In this document: positions 1 to 6,637 of the stretch, piece after piece
How positions within the stretch are numbered: position 1 is the stretch's first letter
Layout of the letters: the number at the start of each line of letters is the position of its first letter
DNA from: Candidatus Omnitrophota bacterium
GTDB lineage: Bacteria > Omnitrophota > Gorgyraeia > Zapsychrales > Zapsychraceae
DNA length: 9,302 nt
NCBI GenBank assembly: GCA_018399915.1
Contig: JAGYNW010000063.1
Coordinates: 1-9,302, forward strand
Direction of reading: 5' to 3'
Notes under the pieces: generated by a model
The model's database searches: none
The model's input: the letters and a program-made list of their open reading frames with translations, nothing else
What the model was told of the DNA's origin: nothing
Position numbers and translations under genes: made by a program

Positions 1-612
1 AATTTTGCCATGACTATGTGCCAACATAATCCAGAATTTATGGAGCGTCACAACAGGGACATCGAGCCCTTGCGCTTCACGAAGATCCCGCTCAAGAAAA
101 GTCCGAATAAAATCAACCCGCCACACCAAGCTGTCCTCATCATTCTTGGCCAAAAATGACAAAGGAAATCCTCCTCTATTCCAGAGCTGCATTTTTTTCT
201 TTTCTCCAACTTCGGATAACCCAAAACCACCCATTTCGATAAATTCAAGCCGTCCAGCCAAGGACTCAGATGATTGTTTTAACAACTCTGGCGATGCGCT
301 TCCTAAAATCAGAAATTTGGCAGGCAATGGAACACGATCTAAAAGTACTCGAAAAATGGGGAAAACCTCAGATCTGCGCTGAACCTCATCAATAACAACA
401 ATCCCTTTTAAAGGCTCAAGAGCAGTCTTTGGATCCTCAAACCCGATAAGCGTAGACGGATCTTCAAGGTCAAAATAATTCGGGGAATGGATATCGACAA
501 TCTGGCGAGCAAGCGTAGTTTTACCGCATTGGCGCGGACCAAGCAAAGCCACAGCCCGACTTCTGCCAAGCGCTTTTTCTATATATTTCTTATAAAAGGC
601 ACGTTCTATCAT
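1..612 (-). CDS. AAA-family ATPase with DUF4143-type C-terminal region (3' end outside window)
   Basis: The first 204 residues of a protein that continues past the left edge are visible; family members are usually near 380-400 residues, so about half is present. The translation starts MIERAFYKKYIEKALG. Walker A is GPRQCGKTT at residues 25-33, Walker B is IVVIDEVQ at 71-78, and a sensor-like strand LILGSASPELL lies at 101-111. The family-typical stretches LAGRLEFIE (118-126), RGGFP (146-150), FLERDL (172-177) and FWIMLAHSHG (193-202) follow, the last ones marking entry into the DUF4143 region. These are predicted cytoplasmic ATPases common in variable genome regions; their cellular role is not established. 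The ATG at 612 is supported by a strong promoter ending only six bases upstream. It stands apart from the cluster to its right, with a 223-base spacer and its own promoter, so I do not assume it belongs to that operon. Confidence 0.9.
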   Translation of the reverse strand, partial: MIERAFYKKYIEKALGRSRAVALLGPRQCGKTTLARQIVDIHSPNYFDLEDPSTLIGFEDPKTALEPLKGIVVIDEVQRRSEVFPIFRVLLDRVPLPAKFLILGSASPELLKQSSESLAGRLEFIEMGGFGLSEVGEKKKMQLWNRGGFPLSFLAKNDEDSLVWRVDFIRTFLERDLREAQGLDVPVVTLHKFWIMLAHSHGKI

Positions 613-618
613 GCTTTA

Positions 619-646
619 AGCATATCATGAAATTTGAAAATGTCAA
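619..646 (-). promoter_or_regulatory. Sigma-70-type promoter for the DUF4143 ATPase gene, probably leaderless
   Basis: On the minus strand a perfect -35 TTGACA (646-641) is separated by 16 bases from TATGCT (624-619). The -10 is preceded by TGA, giving an extended -10 (TGATATGCT). Only six bases (TAAAGC) separate the -10 from the ATG at 612, so transcription should begin at or next to the start codon and leave no room for a Shine-Dalgarno site. An inverted repeat ATGAAAT / ATTTCAT (627-633 and 646-652) brackets the spacer and could be an operator. The promoter elements are seen directly; leaderless translation and operator function are inferred. Confidence 0.7.
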
Positions 647-680
647 TTTCATATTTCACAATGCAAAATTCACAAATAAT

Positions 681-709
681 CCCCGCTCCGTCTAAAAAAC
701 AAAGCGGGG
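681..709. terminator. Hairpin in the spacer, possible weak terminator
   Basis: CCCCGCT (681-687) pairs perfectly with AGCGGGG (703-709) around a 15-base A-rich loop. Neither side carries a proper T tract: the plus strand continues TTAATTG and the minus strand ATTATTTG. It lies between the HEPN gene stop and the ATPase promoter, where a terminator of the minus-strand operon would be expected. Without the U run this is only a candidate. Confidence 0.35.
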
Positions 710-718
710 TTAATTGAC

Positions 719-740
719 GCCCCCTATTTCGCCTGGGGGC
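719..740. repeat. Short GC-rich inverted repeat
   Basis: GCCCCC (719-724) and GGGGGC (735-740) form a six-base-pair stem around a ten-base loop. The plus strand continues AAAAATGGGG and the minus strand GTCAATT, so no T tract follows in either direction and I do not call it a terminator. With the hairpin at 681-709 it is the only obvious secondary structure in the spacer. Confidence 0.4.
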
Positions 741-835
741 AAAAATGGGGTCGCTGGCTTCATGAAGTGCGCAACCTAATGATCAGCCTACCGACACCGT
801 TCAATCCGATGTATTATCAAAGTTCGTGATCGAAT

Positions 836-1372
836 CTAAAACTGAAATGCCTTTTCTTTATACTCATCAATTTTATCAGACAGAGAATCAATTTGCTTAA
901 TCTTTTGCCGAATAATTTTTGGCGTCATTAGGACCTTCTTAAATTTAACAAAACCCTCATTCGTATCAACAACTATTTTTGCCCGAACAAAGCCCTCTTT
1001 GGTTAAAGACTGCCAATTTGCGTGTACAACGCTATTTCTAAATGAATTCAGCTCCTCCAGCTGTTTTCTTAAGCCATCTAAAATCGCTTTATGCTTTTTG
1101 TTGTTGAATGACTCTAATCGCACATACATCTTATAAAATAAATCAATTTTATTGCTGGTAGTTAGCCTTTCCATGATAACAAATCCTGTCTCATGGCAAT
1201 CGTCATGTAAGAAATCAGCAATCGCTAAATTAAGCTCCTGCTCCATGATGCTAAAACTAATCAGGAATTCACCAATCAAAGGGAAATACTTTTGGGCAAC
1301 CTTCTCAAGATATTCACCATCTGAGAAATCATATTGCTCCAGTTCGTCATAAACAGCTTGTTTCTTGCTCAT
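836..1372 (-). CDS. HEPN-like protein, candidate ribonuclease effector
   Basis: A 178-residue, mostly helical cytoplasmic protein without signal peptide or membrane segment. The key motif is RNSVVH (112-117), which matches the R-N-x(3)-H (R-x4-H) signature of HEPN domains. It lies at the end of a long helix after LRKQLEELNSF (101-111). An acidic helix with MEQELN (43-48) precedes it and could supply the conserved Glu/Asp seen in many HEPN proteins. HEPN domains with this motif are commonly metal-independent RNases in toxin-antitoxin, abortive-infection and CRISPR effectors. No nucleotidyltransferase (MNT) antitoxin gene sits beside it, so a classic HEPN-MNT pair is unlikely. The gene follows the HARE nuclease gene by 24 bases and is last in the run. 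A weak AGG lies 11 bases before the ATG. GC content appears lower than in the HARE gene. RNase activity is inferred; inactive structural HEPN relatives exist. Confidence 0.72.
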   Translation of the reverse strand: MSKKQAVYDELEQYDFSDGEYLEKVAQKYFPLIGEFLISFSIMEQELNLAIADFLHDDCHETGFVIMERLTTSNKIDLFYKMYVRLESFNNKKHKAILDGLRKQLEELNSFRNSVVHANWQSLTKEGFVRAKIVVDTNEGFVKFKKVLMTPKIIRQKIKQIDSLSDKIDEYKEKAFQF

Positions 1373-1396
1373 GATAAATACAACCTACGCTGTTGA

Positions 1397-2155
1397 TTAT
1401 AGCCTCTTCATCTGCGCGATAATCTGATTAGCCAGTTCGCGCTTGTCGATGATATAACTATCCCATTTATTTGATTCTTTGCGCTTGCGACCGGCAACAA
1501 ATCCGAGCATCTTCCCACCGTTTAGCTTATTTGCTTTTTTAATCAAATCAGGAGCTGGAACAAACCACAAATCATCATGCAAATCGCCTTGTGTCGTATC
1601 GAAGTAACAAAAGATGACCGCAACAGAATAATTATCAGCAATAGACGATGCCTTGGTCGTGGCTGTGAATATTTCGCATGGATTATCGCCAAAACGACTT
1701 TTAATCTGAATATACATTGTGCGAAAACTGCCCTTTTCTTTGACGATCAAATCAATGCCTTCATCGTCAGAGATCGGCTTATAACAGGATAAACACGTCT
1801 CACCGTAAAGCGTCACAAGCTCGGCAATTCGCGCCTCAGCAATATCGCCTTTCTGCTTGGTCGAGATATTCTTAGTGATTTTGTGGGCCTTCTTGCGAAT
1901 AGGCGCCTCAATAGGACGGGGTGGGACATACTTTTCATTCAAAGCAAAAGTTGACCTACCAGCCTTCTTAAATCGTGATCGTTCTTTCTTTGCGTTGATA
2001 TCAACAACAAGCTGGGCGTTCATGGTCGCTTCGGGCGTCTTCCCGGCAGTCTTCAGCCATCCATGATCAATAGCAATCTTTGTGATCTCCTTGCTATGAA
2101 GCGGTTTTCCGGCTTCTTTCAATATCTGATATGCAAGTTCCTTAAATGAGCTCAT
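1397..2155 (-). CDS. HARE-HTH domain fused to PD-(D/E)XK-like endonuclease
   Basis: The protein has 252 residues. Residues about 3-75 match the HARE-HTH winged-helix domain: SFKELAYQILKEAGKPLHSK, then EITKIAIDHGWL, then a basic RFKKAGRSTFAL wing. This domain occurs in restriction enzymes, RNA polymerase delta and eukaryotic ASXL/HB1 proteins and is thought to contact DNA, possibly modified DNA. A basic linker (about 78-100) leads to a nuclease-like domain with KGDIAEARIAEL (candidate E107), DDEGIDLIV (catalytic D135) and MYIQIKSR (Q150, K152). This E...D...QxK pattern is a common PD-(D/E)XK variant. The start is well placed: ATG directly follows the TAA of the DUF262-HNH gene, with GAGGA (2164-2160) four bases upstream. 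The architecture is that of a predicted type II or modification-dependent restriction enzyme. No methyltransferase lies beside it in the window. The sequence shows domains, not activity. Confidence 0.82.
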   Translation of the reverse strand: MSSFKELAYQILKEAGKPLHSKEITKIAIDHGWLKTAGKTPEATMNAQLVVDINAKKERSRFKKAGRSTFALNEKYVPPRPIEAPIRKKAHKITKNISTKQKGDIAEARIAELVTLYGETCLSCYKPISDDEGIDLIVKEKGSFRTMYIQIKSRFGDNPCEIFTATTKASSIADNYSVAVIFCYFDTTQGDLHDDLWFVPAPDLIKKANKLNGGKMLGFVAGRKRKESNKWDSYIIDKRELANQIIAQMKRL

Positions 2156-3400
2156 TTATTCCTCGCTTTCGACAATTTCTTCTTCAAGCGGCAATTCTAT
2201 CGGGGCATTGCCATGAATTCTGTCATGACAGCTACCGCATAAAATCATTATATTTTCTATCATGGACTTACCGCCATCAGCATGTCTTTCTTTATGATGA
2301 TATTCGGCCTCACGGTAGTCCTTGAATTCTTTATGGCACATTTCGCAACAAGAATTCTTGGCAAAAACAGCGATCTTTTCCTCATTTGATATTTGGCGTT
2401 TCTCATCAAGCTCGATCAACTCATTCTTTTTTAAAAACTCGCTTACGAGAATATTCCTACGCAAAATAATAATCTTTTCAGACCAACCGCCGCGAACATT
2501 GTCATAAAAACGCTGATAATTAGGATTTGACCGTCGAAAATCCTCCGTATAAACCTTCCCATGAAATTCTTTAACGAATTTCTGTATTAACGCCTCTTTA
2601 TTCTGCAAGGAATATCCAGTCATAAGTTCCTTGACCATTGTATAAACGGCAGACACCCACGCATGCTTCTCCAAATACTTGTAATTACCTGGTTCAGGCG
2701 GAAAACACCGAGCAAGAAAATTAAGCACCGACAAGACAGACTTGTAATCTTTATCATCACGCGGCATATCCTTGTTGCTATCAAAAAATGTATAAAGCTC
2801 GGATGATCCGCACTGCTTGGCACCATGCTTTTCATAAAAAAGGATTCTCGCGGCATCCGGATAGACACCATAACGCTCTTTATAAACCCCTATGGATTTG
2901 TTCATAAAAGGATGTTTCGCAATCTCACGCATTCGCTCAACAATCGTGCCCGGTTTTGCATTTAATCTTTCACCCAATTGCAACGGTTTCCCGCGTTGTA
3001 GCCGAGAAAAAATAACCCTGACTTTTTCATCATCGTAATCTTCTAAAACAAAGAAGCTTAATTCATAATCCAGAAAATCTTTCCGTTGTTGGTCATTTAT
3101 CGGATTATCTCCATTAAATGTTTGGCCGTGGCTGTCATTGCCAGAAAACTTCTTATTTAACTTTATTTTATTGTCATAAAACTTTTTGATAGCATTGAGC
3201 CGTTGCTGACCGTCCACAATATAGAAAGCGGATTCATCCGACTTAAAATTTAGAAAAAACAAGGGCATTGGTTCTTTACGTAAAATCGTATCGATCAAAC
3301 ACTGATTATCTTCTTTCGACCACGCGTCAGCAGGCCTTTGATAATTTGAATCGATCTTATATTTATGACGGTTATTTATAAATTCTTGGATAGTTGCCAT
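2156..3400 (-). CDS. DUF262 (ParB/GmrS-like) plus HNH endonuclease, predicted type IV-like restriction enzyme
   Basis: The protein has 414 residues. The N-terminal DUF262 domain carries YQR at 20-22 and the diagnostic DGQQRL at 63-68, followed by helices with FSRLQRGKPLQLGERLNA. In GmrSD, SspE and BrxU-type enzymes the DGQQR motif belongs to an NTP-binding and hydrolysing site. The C-terminal HNH domain starts with C352xxC355, then HH (368-369), RHADGGK (around 372-378), N383, C388xxC391-H392 and H396, so it has both CxxC pairs of a zinc-stabilised HNH nuclease. SspE and GmrD instead carry DUF1524-type HNH ends. A very acidic tail (LPLEEEIVESEE) closes it. A good AGAGAGG site lies seven bases before the ATG, overlapping the stop region of the 1074-residue gene 12 bases away. 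Known relatives cut modified phage DNA (glucosylated, phosphorothioated or hydroxymethylated), but the target here cannot be read from the sequence. Confidence 0.88.
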   Translation of the reverse strand: MATIQEFINNRHKYKIDSNYQRPADAWSKEDNQCLIDTILRKEPMPLFFLNFKSDESAFYIVDGQQRLNAIKKFYDNKIKLNKKFSGNDSHGQTFNGDNPINDQQRKDFLDYELSFFVLEDYDDEKVRVIFSRLQRGKPLQLGERLNAKPGTIVERMREIAKHPFMNKSIGVYKERYGVYPDAARILFYEKHGAKQCGSSELYTFFDSNKDMPRDDKDYKSVLSVLNFLARCFPPEPGNYKYLEKHAWVSAVYTMVKELMTGYSLQNKEALIQKFVKEFHGKVYTEDFRRSNPNYQRFYDNVRGGWSEKIIILRRNILVSEFLKKNELIELDEKRQISNEEKIAVFAKNSCCEMCHKEFKDYREAEYHHKERHADGGKSMIENIMILCGSCHDRIHGNAPIELPLEEEIVESEE

Positions 3401-3412
3401 AACTCAACCTCT

Positions 3413-6400
3413 CTACTTTTGATTCTTATAAAATAAATCCTTTAAAAAATGTACACCTCTTCTCCCATAGGTATTGCATATATTGTCAGCGTCTGCCTTA
3501 ATCGCCGGATCACTCTCCCCTACTTTATAAAGGCGCTCAACAATCAGCTGAATTTCCTCCTGTCGAAAAGTCGGCGTTGCCGTTTCTAAAACCTTCAAAA
3601 ATATCTTCCCAATACGCTTAACACTCTCCTCGTCATCAAACTTTGTTAAGTATTCAATAAAAAACGCGGAACGATGTTGAATTTCAACATAAGGCGCCGA
3701 AAGCAAAAGCCACGCTTCTGTTTTCTCATCGATTTTATCCAGCCAGATAGTTAGTTCAGCCATACGGCTTAAAAATGAGCCATACGCCTCACCCAGTTTT
3801 GTTTTAACTGTTTCGCGTTCGCTAAAAGTCCATTCCCAAAAAGCTATAACTTTATTTTTTGTTTCTTCAGAAGGCGCTTCTTCCTGCTCGTCATTATCTT
3901 CTTTTTTTAACTTTCGGCCTGATATTGACCAGAAAAAACCCGCTACATCTTCCCAGCGGCTCCTCTTATCTTCGGTATTAGCCTCATCAAGCATTTTCCG
4001 GAAAAGACTTGGTTGTCCGTCTGCGTTATTGTGACTCAGAAACTCACCAAGCTGGAGATAAGCAATACAGATATGCTCCACAAGCCTTTCATCTGCTCTG
4101 CCCTTAAATATCGTACTCTCTAATGCCTTGACATAATTTTGCCTCATGAGGATATATAAATCCTTATATACTCTGGCGCCGGTCAAATAGCCTTCCATGA
4201 ACATTTGCCATTCAAATGCAGGCGCATCCGGCTTGGCAAAATCAGTAATTTTACTAATCGTATATTCACTATCCAAATATTTCATTTGCGGCAAATAGCA
4301 TCCAAACCAAATATATCCATCTATACCTATCGGAAGGAAGCGTTCGAATTTATCGCGGCCCCAGTTCTTGGCCCTTTCTTCCTTCTTGACTCTAGCAACT
4401 CTCAATGAAAATGATACGTATGCCATAATCGTTCTGCCAAGAGTCGTATTTAAAGCATATGTTAAAGAGTCTCTCTGAGTATCAGGAGCTTTCTCACCTT
4501 TTAATAACGGAAGAACCAATTCAAAAATCTGTTCTGCTTTATCAAAATATTTTGGATCGAATGCGCGCTTGTCATCCTTCGAACCATCTCCAATCAATTC
4601 AACAATCGCCTCTACAATCCAAATATAACGGCCTTTTCCGCTATCATCACCCTGTGCCTTTAATGCATCGGCAATAATGGCATCTTTCCCTTTACTCAAA
4701 TACTTGATGCTAAAGTCGAAGATGTTGCTCCAATCAATTTCGCTTCCAGCATTCCATGCCTCTTTTATCCCCCGAAGTATCCGATGCAGATAGAAATAAT
4801 CCGTTGAAATAAAAGTCATAAGCTCATCGGTGAATGTTTTAGGCCCTTCTTTTACAGCCGCTTGCAGAATATCAGCAAGACCCTCTTTATCTGGCTCTCC
4901 TTCAAATGTCCCATGCCAAAAATCAGCGCCTTTAAATTCAGATAAATATTTCACGATCTCAGCCGCAGGCTTTTGCAGTATTTCTTCTTTCGTAACCGGC
5001 GACTTATGACTTACAAATCCGCCTTTAAAAGAGGATCGTTCAACAGCATAGGGTTTACCATCTTTAGGCTCGGCTTTTCGTTTCTCCTCCTCGTATAAAA
5101 TAGAAAATTCCGCATTTTCACGTAAAGGCGACAACCATTTATATTTCCAGTAAGCAACGAGCTTATCATCCCCTTTAGTTATGTAATACTGAGGGACATC
5201 ATATATTAATGTCTTTAGCTTAGTGTTTAGATCATCACCAAAATCCGAATTGTGATTCTGAAGAACGTCGTACATCTCGACTTCAAGATCAGATTCCGCC
5301 AGAACGGTCGGAACGACTTCGATCAACTTATTCAAATATTCCCGATAATCAACCCAGAATTTATCAACACACAAAAGAACAAATCGTCTAAAAATAGGAA
5401 ACTGGTATCTATTTTCCTTTAAAAATGCGTCCAACACCTTCCTGCCCTCTTCTCGATTTGATTCGCACTTAGCCAGTAAGACATCCCGCAAAATAGCGGT
5501 CAAAACATCTTCCGCCCCGTCCCCATGTTCCGGCCCGCTTTTTAATACACGACACCATATATGCGAATAATCTGAGAAAAGACCTTCGTGAATGCTTAAA
5601 AGTTTTTGTTCATATTTATCCGCGCTGTCCCAATTGATGCCTTCTGGCAAATTCTTTTTGATTTCGGATACAAAAGCATTTTTTGTTAACGCAGTGAACG
5701 TGAACCGCATTACATCAATTTGAGGTTCAAGGTTATGAAGCGCCCAGAAATCTTTCTCGCGGTCTACGTCCTTAATCTGATCTTCCGAAAATTGGCTAAC
5801 GGTGGCGGCGTATTGATTATCTTGAAACTGAATGTCACCAGATTTCAGACCATCAACAGCGATCCTCTCAACTTTGAGCCGATAAACTGTATCTCCTATC
5901 TCCAAGTCAGTGTAATGATCTTTTTGTTTATACTCCAATGCCCTGCTCAATCGTTGTGCTAATTCGAAAACAATGCGAACAGAACATTTCTGGCCAATCA
6001 ATTGCCCGTATTTCTTGAACGCGTCTAAAATCCAATAAACCTGCCACTCCATCAGGGCATCATCACGTTTTGTAAAGGCATTTGATTTTCCGCCTGCTCG
6101 AATTGTGGTGATAGCAAGAACTATATTTTCAGCGTAGAAATAATCCAGACCAAAGTCATCGCTCAAGCATTTAGGCAATAGTTTTTCGCCGATATCACTA
6201 ATGGTCAGATCGCTTCCGAGCGAATGATCCGTCCACACGGAAAGCCACACTTTAAACTTATCTATCGAAAGATTCTCTTTTATTACGGCGGGTGGGAGAT
6301 TATTAAGAATCTTAACGCAATACCACCAGATATGATAATTATTAACCCTCTTCTTAGTTAAGGAAAACTGGACAAGATTTTCAATGATATCAATTAACTC

Positions 6401-6637
6401 TTTGCCATACTGAGGGTTTTGCGCAACCTGTTCCGAAACTCGTTCAAGATAATCAAGTACATTCCAAAATAATAGGTCACCGGTACTTGACTGTGGAATT
6501 TTTTCTGGGAGAAAGAATCCTTTCTCTTTCAAAGGATAGAACCATTTCAAATTTTTAACCCTATGAAAATAATAATTGCTCTGTGCAGGATTTTGATCAA
6601 TTAAGGCAATTACCTTTTTGTCTTTTTCACTCAACAT
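3413..6637 (-). CDS. Large probable helical-repeat protein of unknown function, coupled to SIR2
   Basis: A 1074-residue protein I cannot assign to a named family. It has no signal peptide or convincing membrane span and looks predominantly alpha-helical with many aromatic residues. The N-terminus has a distinctive segment at 20-47: SNYYFHRVKNLKWFYPL followed by KEKGFFLPEKIP. A strongly charged linker (about 911-929, KKEDNDEQEEAPSEETKNK) separates a C-terminal helical block of about 145 residues ending in YGRRGVHFLKDLFYKNQK. I find no Walker A/B pair, no nuclease motif and no metal-binding cluster. The ATG overlaps the SIR2 stop by 11 bases, with GAGG nine bases upstream inside the SIR2 gene, so the two are probably translated together and in a fixed ratio. 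The size, helical nature and tight coupling suggest a sensor, scaffold or regulator of the SIR2 effector, much as STAND or solenoid partners serve other NADase systems. That role is inferred. Confidence 0.8.
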   Translation of the reverse strand: MLSEKDKKVIALIDQNPAQSNYYFHRVKNLKWFYPLKEKGFFLPEKIPQSSTGDLLFWNVLDYLERVSEQVAQNPQYGKELIDIIENLVQFSLTKKRVNNYHIWWYCVKILNNLPPAVIKENLSIDKFKVWLSVWTDHSLGSDLTISDIGEKLLPKCLSDDFGLDYFYAENIVLAITTIRAGGKSNAFTKRDDALMEWQVYWILDAFKKYGQLIGQKCSVRIVFELAQRLSRALEYKQKDHYTDLEIGDTVYRLKVERIAVDGLKSGDIQFQDNQYAATVSQFSEDQIKDVDREKDFWALHNLEPQIDVMRFTFTALTKNAFVSEIKKNLPEGINWDSADKYEQKLLSIHEGLFSDYSHIWCRVLKSGPEHGDGAEDVLTAILRDVLLAKCESNREEGRKVLDAFLKENRYQFPIFRRFVLLCVDKFWVDYREYLNKLIEVVPTVLAESDLEVEMYDVLQNHNSDFGDDLNTKLKTLIYDVPQYYITKGDDKLVAYWKYKWLSPLRENAEFSILYEEEKRKAEPKDGKPYAVERSSFKGGFVSHKSPVTKEEILQKPAAEIVKYLSEFKGADFWHGTFEGEPDKEGLADILQAAVKEGPKTFTDELMTFISTDYFYLHRILRGIKEAWNAGSEIDWSNIFDFSIKYLSKGKDAIIADALKAQGDDSGKGRYIWIVEAIVELIGDGSKDDKRAFDPKYFDKAEQIFELVLPLLKGEKAPDTQRDSLTYALNTTLGRTIMAYVSFSLRVARVKKEERAKNWGRDKFERFLPIGIDGYIWFGCYLPQMKYLDSEYTISKITDFAKPDAPAFEWQMFMEGYLTGARVYKDLYILMRQNYVKALESTIFKGRADERLVEHICIAYLQLGEFLSHNNADGQPSLFRKMLDEANTEDKRSRWEDVAGFFWSISGRKLKKEDNDEQEEAPSEETKNKVIAFWEWTFSERETVKTKLGEAYGSFLSRMAELTIWLDKIDEKTEAWLLLSAPYVEIQHRSAFFIEYLTKFDDEESVKRIGKIFLKVLETATPTFRQEEIQLIVERLYKVGESDPAIKADADNICNTYGRRGVHFLKDLFYKNQK

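Larger units (their letters stand above)
680..829 (+). pseudogene. Possible plus-strand coding remnant of unknown origin
   Basis: A plus-strand frame is open from 680 to a TGA at 827-829 and has no usable start codon. From 710 it reads as a plausible protein, starting LIDAPYFAWGQKWGRWLHEV and ending in FNPMYYQSS, with several tryptophans and ordinary amino-acid composition. A separate ATG at 661 opens another frame (MQNSQIIPAPSKKQSGVN, stop at 715-717). Removing one G from the run at 706-709 would join it in frame to the LIDAPYF segment, giving a protein of about 55 residues. That fits a frameshifted small gene or the tail of an older gene that ended convergently with the HEPN gene. I do not recognise the family; a small phage or mobile-element protein is only a guess. 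The segment also contains the hairpin 719-740. Confidence 0.3.
613..835. other. Spacer between the cluster and the DUF4143 ATPase gene
   Basis: This is the longest non-coding stretch in the window. It contains the ATPase promoter at its left end, two GC-rich hairpins (681-709 and 719-740) and the possible plus-strand coding remnant. It looks like a junction between two independently arriving units. I found no direct repeats or tRNA fragment that would mark an integration site. Confidence 0.5.

Noticed and set aside
48..248. Minus-strand frame of 66 codons near the left edge
   Set aside because: It is a shifted frame of the DUF4143 ATPase gene, whose correct frame shows all the family motifs across the same bases.
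5720..5962. 80-codon plus-strand open frame inside the large gene
   Set aside because: It lies wholly opposite a well-supported gene, has no recognisable domain, and similar antisense frames occur throughout the window.
6083..6097. AGGKS in the large protein as a Walker A motif
   Set aside because: It lacks the GxxxxGK[ST] spacing and there is no matching Walker B, so I do not call an ATPase.
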